Below the pieces are notes generated by a model, which saw only the letters and a list, made by a program, of their open reading frames with translations, was not told where the DNA came from and made no database searches. From positions 65,105 through 129,104 of the forward strand of contig VTPC01001068.1 in NCBI GenBank assembly GCA_011009095.1: DNA of 64,000 nt, read 5' to 3'. Of the stretch, positions 1 through 12,156 are shown one piece after another (positions within the stretch are counted from its first letter, which is position 1; each line of letters starts with the position of its first letter). Both the position numbers and the translations under genes were made by a program. Origin of the DNA: Ignelater luminosus (taxonomy: Eukaryota; Arthropoda; Insecta; Coleoptera; Elateridae).

Positions 1-968
1 GCATGGGAAATTTAGAATTTTTAGATTTTTCAAAAATTACTGTTTCTTTTAAACAAGTATTTATTGTTTTATTATTGTTACATTCCTCAGTATTATAATT
101 TGTATCAAATATCTTATATCATTGCTATTCAATTAGTGAAACGAATCATTGAAGTAACTCTTAAACATTTATTATCGGTGTATTAATTGATATATCATCG
201 ATAGCACTGCCCTAAACTTCACTAATTGATATGCCAATTATATCAATTAATTTGTAAAGACTGTACTATGATTATTTCTAGTGTTTTTCTGCAATAATAT
301 TAAATATAATCATTCTTTGAATCTAATTTAATAAACGTATGATATTCTGTAAGTGCATATCATGAATTGGAATAGAGGATTTATACAAGGTGCAGGAAAG
401 CATTAGACTGATCACTTTTTAGTTAGCAGTTTTGGCTAAAACCATTACTCACCGTTTTATCAACTTTTAAAACTGATGTATTTATGTAAAATATGTAAGT
501 TACCATTCAGTCTGTATGAGAAATAAATTATTTGTAATTGTCAATATTTATTATTGTTTTAATTAACTTTATTTAAGCAAAGATGAACATCAAAGTCTTT
601 TTTCCTAAGATCACACAGTTAAGTAGGTGTGAGAATTGACAATTTCATTCATGTAACAAAAAGCTGTATGTTAGATTCTTCTATCGCACCCGTTCATACT
701 TAAATAGTGAATTTCAAAATTTAAAATTCCTGGATTTGTATGTTTATGTTACATGCTTTATGCAAAAAAAAACCCAAAATTCAGATTTAATAATGTAGAA
801 ATCTAACCTTTATTTAGAAAAAAATGACGTTTGTCAAAACTTTTTTTTTGCAGTAGTTGCAACCTAAACAAAGTATGTAATGTTAAGATGCTGGAAACAA
901 AAACAAAAAACAAAAAACAACAAAAGAACAGTAAAATCTTCAAAATCAATCTTAAGCAAAAAACAAAC
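1..968. other. AT-rich intergenic DNA, no gene seen
   Basis: No open frame with recognisable protein similarity was found. The stretch is AT-rich with homopolymer runs, including an A-rich run of AAAAC/AAAAAC units near 898-930. It ends where a foldback repeat begins. Confidence 0.6.
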
Positions 969-1665
969 TAATAACTCCTGTTTTGTTACTTTTTCAAATT
1001 TTGGCGGCCATTTTGACCGTGTTCCCGGGTGATATCAAAAAACTAAAAGTATACATTTGTCTTATTTCTTGATGTAGAATATGATTCTAAAGTAAAAAAA
1101 GATTTTTTGAAAATTTCCCAATTTTCGGCGGCCATGTTCCCGAAGAGATCAAAAAACGAAGATACCATGTCATCTTTAGTTTTTGATGTAGAATCCAATC
1201 TGAAGTGAAAATTTGACAAAAAATGCCTGCAGACATACATACAGACAGACAAACTTTGCAAATTCAGTAACGATTCCTTCAGAGTTCTTTGAAAAAGAGA
1301 ATTTTGAAATTTAAAATAAAGAAGGCAGAGAATAATGAATTTGCGAAGTCTGTCTGCACTTTTTGTCAAATTTTGTAATTTTGACTTCAGATTTGGATTC
1401 TACATCAAAAACTAAGCATGACATGGTATCATCGTTTTTTGATAACTCTTTGAGAACATGGTCAAAATGGCTGCCAAAAATTGGAAAATTTTCATAAAAT
1501 TCGTTTTTACTTTAGAATCATATTCTACATCAAAAAATAAGAAAAACATATACTTTTAGTTTTTTTATATCACCTCGGGAACATGATCAAAATGGCCGCC
1601 AAAATTTGAAAAAAGTAACAAAACAGGAGTTCGTTGTGGTTATGCTTTGCATTCCCAGATGTTTT
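969..1665. repeat. Foldback (inverted-repeat) element
   Basis: A left arm (about 975-1245) reappears in reverse complement at about 1366-1632. Both arms carry GGCGGCCAT-type motifs followed by GATATCAAAAAACTAAAAG and TTGATGTAGAAT. Each arm is itself built of two related units of roughly 125 bp. A central spacer of about 120 bp contains ACAGACAGAC next to TTCGCAAATTC-like sequence. The right side continues to about 1665 with a segment (TTCGTTGTGGTTATGCTTTG, then CATTCCCAGATG) that is also present at the start of the copy near 7940, so it probably belongs to the family. The element is noncoding; open frames inside it are shadows. Confidence 0.8.
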
Positions 1666-2297
1666 GTATTTCAAGATTTAAAAAATAATTATAAATTGTT
1701 AAAGGAAATTTTTAAAGAAATTGTGGTCGTAGAAAAAATAATATACATAACTCACTGGAAAGTATCTTTCATACTCGTGGAATTTCTGCACTCGGCTTTA
1801 GCCTCATGCATCAATCTTGTCACTCATATGTAATGTTGCACTTTTCATGCTCATTATGTAAGTAAATATCTATTCCCTATGGACATCCATTAAATGTGTG
1901 TGCATTAAAATTTGCTCACTTCTTATTAGGATGAAAGGAATGCAAGAAGGTTATGCTTTGCATTTTTAATTCGTACAAAAATACAGTTGAATTGACTTTA
2001 TTTTAGCATTTTTAATTTGCACCAAGGCGCATAAAAGTACAAGATATGCTACAGCTTATGACAAAACTGGGTAGGCACACTGAAGGGTGTACGAAATGGT
2101 GTTTCATCATATTCTAGTACAAAAACAACAAAAAAAATGGCTAGTCATGTTTGTTTATTTCCACAAAACAGAAATTCACAAATCAATGTCTTTTCACGAC
2201 AAATTGAAAAATCTAAAACTTGCAAATGCACCAGGTGGTATTTTCTGTATTTTCATCCAAAAATAATAAATACTAGGTGAAAACCTATCTCTGCTAT
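1666..2297. other. Intergenic, no gene seen
   Basis: AT-rich sequence between the foldback repeat and the 3' end of mRpL16. The mRpL16 3' untranslated region should lie at its right edge. Two further TATGCTTTGCAT-like fragments near 1632 and 1950 echo the foldback family. Confidence 0.5.
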
Positions 2298-3398
2298 TTA
2301 TGTATGTTTACAAAACCATTTAAGATCGAATGGTGATAACCACCTGTGACAACCACCCATATTATTCTGAATTACATATTTCATCGTATAAGGATTAACA
2401 TTATTTCTCTCATCTTCCTCTTCTTTTAACCTTATTTTTTCTAACATTTGGTGTGATACTGCCATTGCTTTAAATGGTAACTTCATAGCAACTTTATGTA
2501 AAAAGTCTTGAACTTCTGCATATTCACATTTACCTCCTAATTCCAATATTACACGTCCTACAAATAAGATTAATTGATTTTGAACTTTTTATTTTTCAGG
2601 TTTTAGAATATGATTTTGTTTAATAGTTAAGAAGCATACTATTAAAAACTTAAAGATGTACCTGCTTTAATTGGAGTTACGTAATGATCGATAGCTCCTT
2701 TACCACCACCCAATCTTTGTCCTTGTCCTCTCTTAGTAACTGGTTGCCACGGTGCATCAACTCTCCATAGAGCAAACATTCTTTGTGTATCCATTGCTCG
2801 TCCAATTGCAAGACGCATCATTTCAAAATGGATCCATTTCAAACGACCACCAGTTAACGCCTTGAAATATCAATTTGTTAGCTTCACAAAATCAATCAAG
2901 ACCACAAAATACACTTCTAGCCTTATCAAACAATTTTTTTACTATTGAGCCCAATTTAATAGGAAATTTTATTTTAAATTGGTTAACCTTTCTATATCAA
3001 TATAATAAACATAAACTTACCACAATACCATACTGTTTGTATAATAAAAAATTATGTAGTGTTTCAGCACCCCTCATATACCTCAGACGTTTTTGCATTT
3101 TTGGTGGTCTTAAACCTGGAGGATACTGTGGTACTTTTTCTATTATAGTTAACTTTGTACGATCCGGCATTTTAATATCTAGATTTTAAAGCTTTGTTAC
3201 AAACATATTAAAGTGCATTAAAAGATAAAATACATACGATCATATGACGGAGGAGCAGGAAAATGTTTAAATCCACATATTTGTATTAAAGGGGGTGTTT
3301 TATAGGCTAAAAAGCAAAACATTATTTAAAACAATTTTCAATAAATATTTGTATAACTTACTTTTTAATAACAAATTTGATAATGTTCGGATATTCAT
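2298..3398 (-). CDS. mRpL16: Mitochondrial ribosomal protein L16 (uL16m)
   Basis: This encodes a structural protein of the mitochondrial ribosome large subunit, homologous to bacterial L16, which helps shape the tRNA-binding and peptidyl-transferase region. Five exons join in frame: 3398-3362, 3306-3238, 3178-3021, 2860-2662 and 2557-2298, giving about 240 residues with GT-AG introns of 55-160 bp. Diagnostic family motifs are [13 protein letters not shown] in exon 3, [13 protein letters not shown] and [16 protein letters not shown] in exon 4, and [13 protein letters not shown] spanning to the splice at GCAG/GA. The short first exon begins [11 protein letters not shown], a plausible mitochondrial targeting start. 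An in-frame ATG in exon 3 (MPDRTK) is not the start, because the upstream exon encodes the conserved [11 protein letters not shown] segment. The gene is head-to-head with the Josephin gene, about 0.5 kb away. Confidence 0.95.
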
Positions 3399-3905
3399 TT
3401 TGTCTAGATTATGTGAAAGAACTTATATTAAGAAAAAACCTTTACTATGTGTTACTACTTTTTATTATTATTTATTAATCATATTTATTATTCTAAAATC
3501 ACGTTTCACGATTACGAAAAATAATTGAGGTTATGATAGTTTACGAAGTCAACAAAAAATTGACAGGCACTTTGGTAGTATTTATTGCAGCATACCAGTG
3601 AGAATATACACGTTTGCTATTTGCGAAATTTACTGAGAAGATTCGTTTAAAAATTAAATACTACTTATAGAGTATTATAATCTAGTATATTAATTAAATT
3701 ATAATTAATCATTCCCATAATCTCTTAATATTTAAGAAGTGTCGCTTATTACGACATATGAGACAGTTCCGAAATTGTCAAGTGTCAACGTTGTTGTCAA
3801 CGCTGTCAACTGCAACATTCAATCAACACAGCTTAACCTAACTGGGCTATTATAGTCCAAATATTAAATTAAATCTTTGAACAAGATTGCAATATAAAAG
3901 CTGAT
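3399..3905. promoter_or_regulatory. Divergent promoter region, mRpL16 / Josephin gene
   Basis: A spacer of 507 bp separates the two start codons, which point away from each other. It must hold both 5' untranslated regions and promoters. Near 3770-3830 it is less AT-rich and has a repeated GTCAACG motif (GTGTCAACGTTGTTGTCAACG). No TATA box is convincingly placed. That it works as a shared bidirectional promoter is inferred from arrangement only. Confidence 0.5.
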
Positions 3906-4702
3906 ATGAGTTCATATGAAAATCACATTTACCACGAGAAACAAGTAAGAGAATTATGTGCATTACATGCTTTAAACAATCTATTCCAAACAAGAGGTTT
4001 TTTCACAAAAGTCGAACTCGACACTATATGCCATTCGCTGTCACCTGATGTTTGGATAAATCCACATAAATCAGTATTTGGTTTAGGAAACTATGATATA
4101 AACGTTATTATGAAAGCACTGCAAGGCAAAGGCTATGAAGCAATTTGGTTTGACAAACGGAAGTATGTATATTAAATTCTGTGTAAGGTCGATATATTAA
4201 TAATGGCAATTTCCAGAGATCCGAGTTGCCTAAACTTAGATAAAATTTGTGGTTTTATTTTAAACGTTCCTAGTGATTATAAAATTGGTTTTGTAATGCT
4301 GCCATTACGTAGAAGACATTGGATTACATTACGGCAAATAAGTGGACTTTTTTATAATTTAGATTCTAAACTTGATGCACCACAAATCATTGGAAGTGTA
4401 ATAAAACCTTTATTTTGATAGCTATTTTGAAGTGTTAATTGTGTAATTAATTTTAGAAAGAAGATTTAATAGAGTATTTAAAGGAAGAATTAGAATGCAA
4501 AGACAAAGAATTATTTTTAGTTGTAACAAATGAGGTTGACAAAAATCAAAGTTGGCTTTCAAATCAGTCTAGTTACACAAGTAACTTGAAAGAACGAGAA
4601 GCAGAAGTATTGCAGCTGAAAGACATTGTAAGTGACGGTGTAAACGTTACTATTAATCCACTGTGTAGCAATAAATCAGATGATTTAACAAATCATTGGT
4701 GA
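3906..4702 (+). CDS. Josephin-domain deubiquitinase (JOSD2-like)
   Basis: This is a predicted cysteine protease that removes ubiquitin, in the ataxin-3/Josephin family. Exons are 3906-4162, 4217-4397 and 4457-4702, joining in frame to about 227 residues. The domain opens with Q13 and the catalytic Cys in [10 protein letters not shown] (C18). The catalytic His is in RRRHWITLR (H120), followed by YNLDSKL (N133/D135) in the position of the third active-site residue. Human JOSD1 and JOSD2 are about 200 and 190 residues. The extra C-terminal part here, after [13 protein letters not shown], is polar and has no recognised domain. No ataxin-3-type UIM or polyQ region is visible, which favours JOSD1/2. 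An AATAAA signal follows at 4771. Confidence 0.93.
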
Positions 4703-4770
4703 ACATAAATTTAAGTGACTAACCTCGCAACTGTATTTTGTGTTTTGTGTATGAAAAGTGAGATGCATTT

Positions 4771-4776
4771 AATAAA
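4771..4776 (+). terminator. Polyadenylation signal of the Josephin gene
   Basis: A perfect AATAAA lies 69 bp after the stop codon and is followed by a T-rich stretch, as expected for a poly(A) site. Confidence 0.7.
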
Positions 4777-7354
4777 GTCTTATTTTTTTATTGCATTATG
4801 GCGATTATAATACACTTGATCTAGGAATAATGATTTTTCACAATCATACAAAAGACACCAGTAGTGAGGTAAATGTAATAAAATCTCTATAGATGTATTT
4901 CCTTAGTGAAATCAAGTTCAGACGTGATGCCAAATGAATGTGGCAAATTACACAGAAGATACATGAAATAGCCAATAATTCATTTTACTCACAATCAATG
5001 AATTTATATGTGTTTAAGTTGCATGGATTGCATCAGTTGCATGTAGCAGAAAATATTTTTTTACACCATTTACAACAACTTTAAATTTTTATATATTCTG
5101 ACAACAGTAAACACCAAGTATTGTACTAAACATAAATAATGTGAAGAGGAATAATGTATTTTGATTTAATTAATATATGGGTGATCGTAAATGAATAATG
5201 TAACTAATTGGATGATGACATTAACTTTGTCTGTTTTAAAGAAATACATTAAATACAGAATTGTTTGTCAATCGTATTAAATAATAAGAGAAATAAAGAA
5301 ATATAAATCATATATTTTTCTTTTTATTAGGAAATTGCTTATAATATCCAATAAGTAAAAAATCTTTGTATTGATCATATTAAAAACACTACTTTGAATT
5401 GTTATTAAACTTTGACTTTTATTTGTAAAATTTCTCGTTGCAATAATACAATTTCTTATTTCATGAGGTCAGTAGATTTTTCTGCGGGTATTTCTAACCT
5501 ACTTGATCATTAAATTCGTTTGAAAAATAGCTTTATTGTATTTCATTCAGAAAAGGCAAAATATGCAGAATTTGTTTCCTGTTAGACATTCCATCTGTAA
5601 CTTATCAAAGGTACATTATAGTAGTGCCATTATGATTGAGTTACAGAAACTACTTTAATAGCAGAAGCAAAGCTTGTATCATCTTCGTTGATCTTCATAG
5701 TGGCCTTAGAAAGAATTATAGTTTTTTAATTAAATTATATCAAAGATGATGGGATCTAAAAGGCCTAAAAACACCCTCCAGGCACAGAATCTTGAAGCAT
5801 TCCCACATCTTGGTCCAATCCGTCCCTGATTTTACATTATTCTAATGCCTATAGTAGACATAAGAGCAAACTGATCCTAATAATTCTTTTCCATGTCTGA
5901 ATAAATTCTCAATTAATAATATTGGTACTTAACAAGTAGGAACCTTTTAGATGTTTAAAAGATTAATAATAATTGTAGAAAACAACTGAACCTATCTAAC
6001 CTCAAAAAAAAAACTTTAATGGTTGAACAGCCATTCACACAAAATGATCGAAGCTTTATAGCATTGCTACTAATTAACCAAATATCTGGTTGAATATATA
6101 TCCTCCCTTTATTCTAAAGCATGTTTTTACTCTACCCTATCAAATCTGTATTGAAAACTAGCCAAATTGGCATCGACCATGGAAACAAAAGCGTATATTA
6201 CTTAGCATGACATTGATGATTAATCTGAAAGAAGGGTTGCCACCTGATTTTGGGAAGTTCTTCTCTTTTTCAATCTGTTCTCCTGTCTCCTCACTCCTGA
6301 AGGAAGATGCAAATTGCCCTCGTTTGGTATTTTCCTGTTTAAATCTAGTTTTTTTGGGTTTTGTTCATTGGCATACAAAACCCAGTGTAACTTTGGTGTA
6401 CATAAAACAACTTCTGGTGTAACAAGGTTTTTGTTGGTGGCTTTATCTAGTTACTTTGCAAAAAAGCAGGTTGGTGCAACTCACTGATGTTATTGTTACT
6501 GGAACCTACTAGATCCTGTTTCATCATCTGAATTCAAACTTTCTTGGATCATCATAAATATGTGTTACTTAAAAATCTTATTAAACAGTATTTCCATGTA
6601 TTTTAAACATACATCTAACCTCAAATACATGCATCAACTATGGAGTTATTGTTTTGCATCTACTGTTCCATCATCAAAGGAGGTATAAAAGGTGTCAATG
6701 TGTGCAGAAACAACAGACGACATGGTGTAAGGTAGAAATAGAAAGTGTACACTGGTGTAAGCCTACGAACAGACCCATTAACTTTCTATAATTTAATTGA
6801 TACCTGATAGAGATTTGATTTTCAATTTTATCTTGTATTTTATTTAATAAACTTCTATGTGGGTGCTTTGAGTGTTCCGAGTGGCTGTTGGCTATTTTTT
6901 TTTTAAACGAGAAGATGACCCTTTATTGTTCTGTGATGACAACCCTATATGATGTTGCTGTTTATAGGCTTGTCACTATTTGCATAATGTGAATTGGTTA
7001 GTGTCAGATTACACCTGTCAGTTTCTATTTTATTTCAGACATGCATAATTTCTCTCCTAGCCCAACTTTGATAAATTTGTTTTTTTGATCACTTGATATA
7101 TGCCATTTACAATATTTTTATACGAGGCTTGAGTATACCATTTTGACAGTTAGGTTCAGGTTAATTTTACTTTTAGGTTAGAACTGATAGCATTGCCTTA
7201 ATTGGTAATTCTAATTAAGAAAAGATCTCTAAAACAAACTTGATCTAAGATCATCACACTATTTCTTGTTAATTGTTAGAGCAATTATTGTTGTTGATAA
7301 CATGATATATTCCTTGCTCAGAAATTGTACAGCCAACCTTAACATTGCTTAACA
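4777..7354. other. Intergenic, no gene recognised
   Basis: About 2.6 kb of AT-rich DNA. Short open frames such as 6207-6422 show no recognisable domain, coding bias or splice context. The segment 5740-5870 is a little less AT-rich, but I could not assign it. Confidence 0.5.
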
Positions 7355-7356
7355 TA

Positions 7357-7724
7357 CAGGGTGAAAAGAAATTTGCTGGATAATTGATTATTATATTAAG
7401 CAAAATGTAGCCACTGATGACTCTCTGTGATTCTACATGCTATCAAAGATTTCGATATTGCAGTCGATGTGTTTTTTATGAGTTTGTAGACAAATAAGGT
7501 TTTTAGATACCCATGGAAACAATTTGTTGACAATAATATTTCTATTTTTATTATTATTGCTAGTAGATATTATCATAGGACGTTGTGCCCAATATTGAAA
7601 TCTTTGATAGCATGTAGAATTGGAAAGAATGACCGGCAGCTATGCTTTGCTTAGTGAAAAATGTTTATCTTGATCCCTTTTATCAGCCTTATAATTTTGT
7701 CCAACAAATATTTTCTCACCTTCA
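7357..7724. mobile_element. Palindromic MITE, mariner/Tc1 type, TA-flanked
   Basis: A 368-bp noncoding element. The left end reads CAGGGTGAAAAG and the right end, reverse-complemented, reads TGAAGGTGAGAAAA. Both run on into A-rich sequence with TTTGCTGGA / TTTGTTGGA. TA dinucleotides at 7355-7356 and 7725-7726 look like the target duplication. The arms pair further inward: GATTCTACATGCTATCAAAG at about 7431 matches inverted sequence at about 7601. No transposase is encoded. Confidence 0.75.
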
Positions 7725-7937
7725 TAGGTATTACAGCCAACCATCATGTAAAAAGATTGGGAACAGCATAAGTATACTTTCTTTTCTAAAGGTAACTCAA
7801 ATAATTTAATTACTTTTTGATCACTTTGTATGTAAATAAAAGTTACTTGTGTTCACTTTAATATAAAAGAAATTTGTAACAATTCAGTTGTACAGTGTCC
7901 AGTAAAGGTGTTCCGTAAATTAGGGTGCTGATTTGGG

Positions 7938-8290
7938 AACATAAAAACATCTGGGAATGCAAAGCATGACCACAACGAACTCCGTTTTGTTCTTTCGGCG
8001 GCCATTTTGAGCATGTTCTGGAGGTGATATCAAAAAACTAAAAGTATACATATCTCTTATCTTTTGATGTAAAACACGATTCTGAAGTAAAAACAAAATT
8101 TTTGAAAATTTTTCAAATTTCAGCAGCCATTTTGACCATGTTCCCAAAGAGATATAAAAAAAACAGACACCATGTGGTCTTTAGTTTTTGATATAGAATC
8201 AATTCTGAAGTCAAAATTTCAAAACTAAAAGGAAAATATACCAACAGACAGACTTCGCAAATTCAGTAATGGAGTTTGTCGATAAACAAA
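7938..8290. repeat. Single-arm copy of the 1-kb foldback family
   Basis: It starts with ACATCTGGGAATGCAAAGCA, then TTCGGCGGCCATTTTGAGCA, and carries both internal units including GATATCAAAAAACTAAAAG and TTTTGATGT-type sequence. It ends with ACAGACAGACTTCGCAAATT. It corresponds to one arm plus half of the spacer of the element at 969-1665, without the inverted partner. Confidence 0.75.
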
Positions 8291-9060
8291 AAAGTCTAAT
8301 AACATTTTTGACTTACTGAATGCAATTTACTATGGTTACAATTATTGCATGCAGCGTGTGCCAAGTCAAAAATGCTATAAATAGATTTATTTATGTTTTA
8401 AAGTGTACTGTTTTTAAGATACAGGGTGGGAAAGTTCCATTTAAAACTTTCTGTTTCCTCAATAGAAGTCAGCCCCACGGTGCCAGTAGCCAGCCTTTAA
8501 ATAAACAAAGTTATAAACCTAATGATTACATACAAGTTCTTGGAAACTTTATTTGGATCACGTTTGGCAAATAAAATCTTTATTAACGATATCTCCATAA
8601 TAAACTGAGCAATTTAATATGTTTTAAATAGTACCATGAAAGGCGTTTATCACAACCTGCTTTTCAAATCATTTTCTTCTGTACCACTGATTAAATCTTT
8701 TTGGCATTTTGCACATTTAATTTTTGTATTTACCTACATCGGATCCTTGTTTTCACTTGATTTCCTTTTTCATTTTTTAGTTTTTGAGTTGGTTGTATGA
8801 ACATTGAATTTCTAGAATTAGATTTATTTTGAGAAAAAAAAGTAATTGTCAAATAAATGATGGAAAGATTAATAATATTGTGAATTGGGAGGCCACGAAC
8901 TGGTGACTAGACGAATCTGTAGACACCAGAGTACTCTGCCTTCTCTATTTTCTACATTTGTTCAATTAAAATCCATGATTTGTTCTTTGTTGTATTCGGT
9001 ATGAAAAAACAAAAATTTTCATGAAAATGTTAAGAAAAATGCATAAAACTTATCTATAAT
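8291..9060. other. Intergenic, possible element end at 8424
   Basis: No gene was recognised. TACAGGGTGGGAAAGTTCC at about 8424 looks like a TA-flanked mariner-type terminus, but no matching inverted end was found. Confidence 0.35.
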
Positions 9061-9310
9061 GCAAGCGATTCTCTTTAATAAAAACGCTCTAAATGGCAGT
9101 CATCTTAGCAAAATTGTATTCTAGAAGTAATTAAAGGCTAATAATTGACATAACTTTTATTTGCTGCAATTAATGCAATGTAATGCTTAGAACTAAGGAT
9201 AGTAGATAACACAGAATTAAAAATTGCAGTTATTTCAGCTGCCATGTAAAGCAATAATTCATTAGGTGGCAGGCTACTGGAACCGGATGCATTTAGGTGC
9301 GTTTACCCTA
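9061..9310. repeat. Diverged interspersed repeat, copy A
   Basis: This region resembles 28090-28310 in the same orientation. Shared features are a GGCAGTC/GGCAGCC-CTTA block, AATAATTGACAT / GTAATTGACGT, ACTTAGAACTA-like sequence, AAATTGCAGTTATTTCAGCT / AAATCGCAATTATTTTAGCT, and CAATAATTCATTA. It ends with GGTGCGTTTACCCT, the inverse of AGGGTAAACGCACC found at 27916, which suggests terminal inverted repeats of a noncoding DNA transposon. Confidence 0.6.
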
Positions 9311-9351
9311 TCTCAAGAATATTGAGACAAGATTTTCTACATGGTTGTTAC

Positions 9352-9930
9352 CAGGGCTTGGATGTTTATAACAACATGTCATATATATTTGTTTACGTCT
9401 ATTTTCATACTGAACACATTTTTAGTGCTATTTAAGCTTTTCTATACAATATTAAGTGGTTTTTATTGGTCATATAAAGTCATACTTAGCATAATGGGCA
9501 TATTTTAAGCACTTTTCCCGAAAGGTCGTATTTTAGTTATATTTTATCTTGTGGTGCAAAATTACATGATTTTATGAGAGTATGGCAAAACAAATTTCTG
9601 TACTGATAGTAAAGTTCTATTTTGCAGTGTGTGAAGTGAAAGTCACAGCTGAAAGCGTTTCAATGTGCAGCAGCATATTAAAACAGCGAAACATATGTGC
9701 TTCTATAACGTCTTACAACGTGATAACTATCATTTGATAAGCTCAAGAAACACATTGTCACAGATCAATAGGCAAAGCAAGCTCAAACAAGAGAAGCATG
9801 AGGACAACTAAGTGTTACTTTTTTACAGTTTTTAATGTAAGTGTATAATAGTGATATTTAATAAAAAGTTTTTAGATCATTTTTGCTTGCATATTTAGCT
9901 AATTCTTAGGACTTAAACATCCAAACCCTA
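9352..9930. mobile_element. Non-autonomous hAT element with perfect 8-bp target duplication
   Basis: The termini are CAGGGCTTGGATGTTTA on the left and, reverse-complemented, TAGGGTTTGGATGTTTA on the right. They are flanked by identical 8-bp direct repeats GTTGTTAC at 9344-9351 and 9931-9938. An 8-bp duplication with CA/TA-GGG ends is the signature of the hAT superfamily. The 579-bp body has no transposase frame, so the element must have been mobilised by a transposase supplied elsewhere. Confidence 0.88.
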
Positions 9931-9938
9931 GTTGTTAC

Positions 9939-11308
9939 TATAAAGCATCTACTATCCTACAGATTTTTGTTTTGATTTCTTTTCGTAAAATGGAGATTAG
10001 GGATGGACATCAGGTATTTGCAAAAAAAAAGAATCTTACACCACTGGAGAAATGGACAGCTCTATAAAAGCAATTTTTACCCTTTCGGGATGACATCATT
10101 ATTTGGTAATTTTACGTATGGCTTCAATTAAATCAGAAACAAACTCGACAAGCTTGAAAGTAACTAAAATACACAAAAAAGTGCCATCTCAATGTTCAGG
10201 CTGTAAGTTGGCAAAATTAATATATGCAGCGCCTTCTTAAGGCAAAACGAGAAGGAAGATTGTGATGTTATACCAAGAGGATAAAAATTCAACTATAGTT
10301 TTGGAATCTACAATCAATGTAGCAAAGAAAGATTTTATTGTATTTTTTTCATAGGATGCATTGTTTCTAAGTAGAATAAAAATCAGTCGTATCTAGAAAG
10401 TTGTGTAATTTAGGATAAAGTTTATCTAAGTTTTCCTCTTTATTTTACATCTCTGAATCAACATCCTAATTTATGGAACACCCTTAACAGACCCTCTCTA
10501 TATATATAAAAGACTTAGATGCTGAATTCGCACAATTGCTGAAATAAATGAATAATCCCGAATCAGAAGAGAAGCAAATGTTCAGAGGCAGAAGAGTTAT
10601 TGTACAATACTCATTCTCCATTTCCCACATCTTTTAGGGTTTATTAACCTTAAAAACTAAGCGACTGCGCTTCTTTTTTTTTTTTTTTTTTTTTAAATAA
10701 ATGACACTAGATTAAGTCCATTTGCCACCGACTTTTATAAAATGTATTTTTTCTAAACTGGTGTCAAAAGCAGTGATTTTTGATACAGTTTTTAGTGGCA
10801 GAAGCGGCCTTTTTAAGCACTGGTGCCCAAAAGTAATAAAAACTGTAAAAAATCGAACACGGGCTTAGAAAAAAATAATATATGCAACTCACCCTTCCCT
10901 TGTGCATCTAGCATACATACTTTAAGTTTGAAACAAACTATTATATGATACATAGTAATGATTTGCTGCAAAAACAAGGTCAATTAGATCAATTTTTTGA
11001 ATGATATTTTGTTAACATTTACGATCACCTGTAATATTTAAAAGACAATTTTCTTTTTTTTTTATAAATTATTGATGCTTATGTGATACCGGGTTTATGC
11101 TTTTGTGTAAAACTGTAATTTATGTAATAAAATCAAGTTGTAAATAATAAAAGTTTGGTTATAATGGTTTAAAATGTTTTAATATGTAAATTACAATTTT
11201 TTCATACCTATTTTTGAGGTTTTTAACAGTTTTGTATACAACACTTTTCCATCTTTTAATAAAAGACTAGTAATACTTAAAATATAGGTACATATTAAGA
11301 TAATCACA
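9939..11308. other. Intergenic, no gene seen
   Basis: AT-rich DNA with a long T run at about 10672-10694. The 3' untranslated region of the SWEET gene should lie at the right edge. No coding or structural signal was recognised. Confidence 0.5.
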
Positions 11309-12156
11309 TTAAAAATTATGTACTGGACTGTAACCCATATTTTGTGCTTTCCTTGGATAAATACAAAACAATGATAATTGAAATGCTGATAAGACACAGC
11401 CCAAGAAATTTGGTATCTACAAGTAAAGGTTTAAATATATCTTTAGTTTAAAAATTGGAACAAAAAGAAATTGGCAGTATTACCTGTATAAACCTATCGG
11501 AAAGTAATATTCCATAAATAAACCATTGCATAGAAACAATAAAAGTCATCAGAATAATTGGGAATGGTAAGCTTTCTGCAGATTTCACTTGAATTACATG
11601 CATAAGAGAAGCTAAAGGTGCCGCAAAGAACATGATCGTCATTACACAACATAAAAATCCAACATATTTCATAGCCAGAGCTTTATCATTTTCATATATA
11701 GAATAAGCTATAATTAGTAATAAAGTTATTAGACAACTAAAAAACTGGCGTAGTATTATTGACTGTAAAAGGAAGAAACCATAATTAAATTTTATAAATG
11801 ACAAATACATTGATAAATATTACCTTCTTAATACTGTACATATAAAAAGTTACAACGTAAGCAAAATGTAATGTAGCCCCTACAGTATTAACTAAAATTA
11901 ATGAATGTTCTTGTATTAAAAACCCATATCTCAACCATAAACTCGTCGATAAGAAACCACATACAAAAGGCAGTCCAGATATATCTCCTGTACTTTTCTT
12001 TTGAACTATTTTTTGGCATATCAACCTTCAAAGAAGATTCATTTCCTACTTAATAAAAGAAACTTACTGAAATACTTACGTTCCTGCTAGAAACTGCAGT
12101 ATCGTTGATATTGAGGCAGTAATAGCTAATATATTTTTAAATTCTTCCTTGTTCAT
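11309..12156 (-). CDS. slv: SWEET-family sugar transporter (saliva/SWEET1-like)
   Basis: A membrane facilitator for mono- or disaccharides with seven transmembrane helices, formed by two three-helix MtN3/saliva repeats joined by a linker helix. Exons are 12156-12080, 12025-11824, 11762-11484 and 11416-11309, joining in frame to about 221 residues, the usual family length. Repeat 1 begins with the FLAGTLICQKIVQKKSTGD segment, and STGDISGLPFVCGFLS is the conserved core. Repeat 2 contains FFAAPLASLMHVIQVKSAES followed by LPFPIILM, again characteristic. The protein ends in a short polar tail. The gene is head-to-head with NOP14. Insects usually have only one or a few SWEET genes. Confidence 0.94.

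Noticed and set aside
1043-1833. Frames within the foldback repeat
   Set aside because: They derive from the repeat, which also appears out of frame at 7.94 kb; no protein similarity.
6207-6422. 71-codon plus-strand frame
   Set aside because: No recognisable domain, no splice context, and composition like the flanks.
8880-8945. tRNA-like look of GGCCACGAACTGGTGACTAG
   Set aside because: No acceptor stem or T-loop consensus could be folded around it on either strand.
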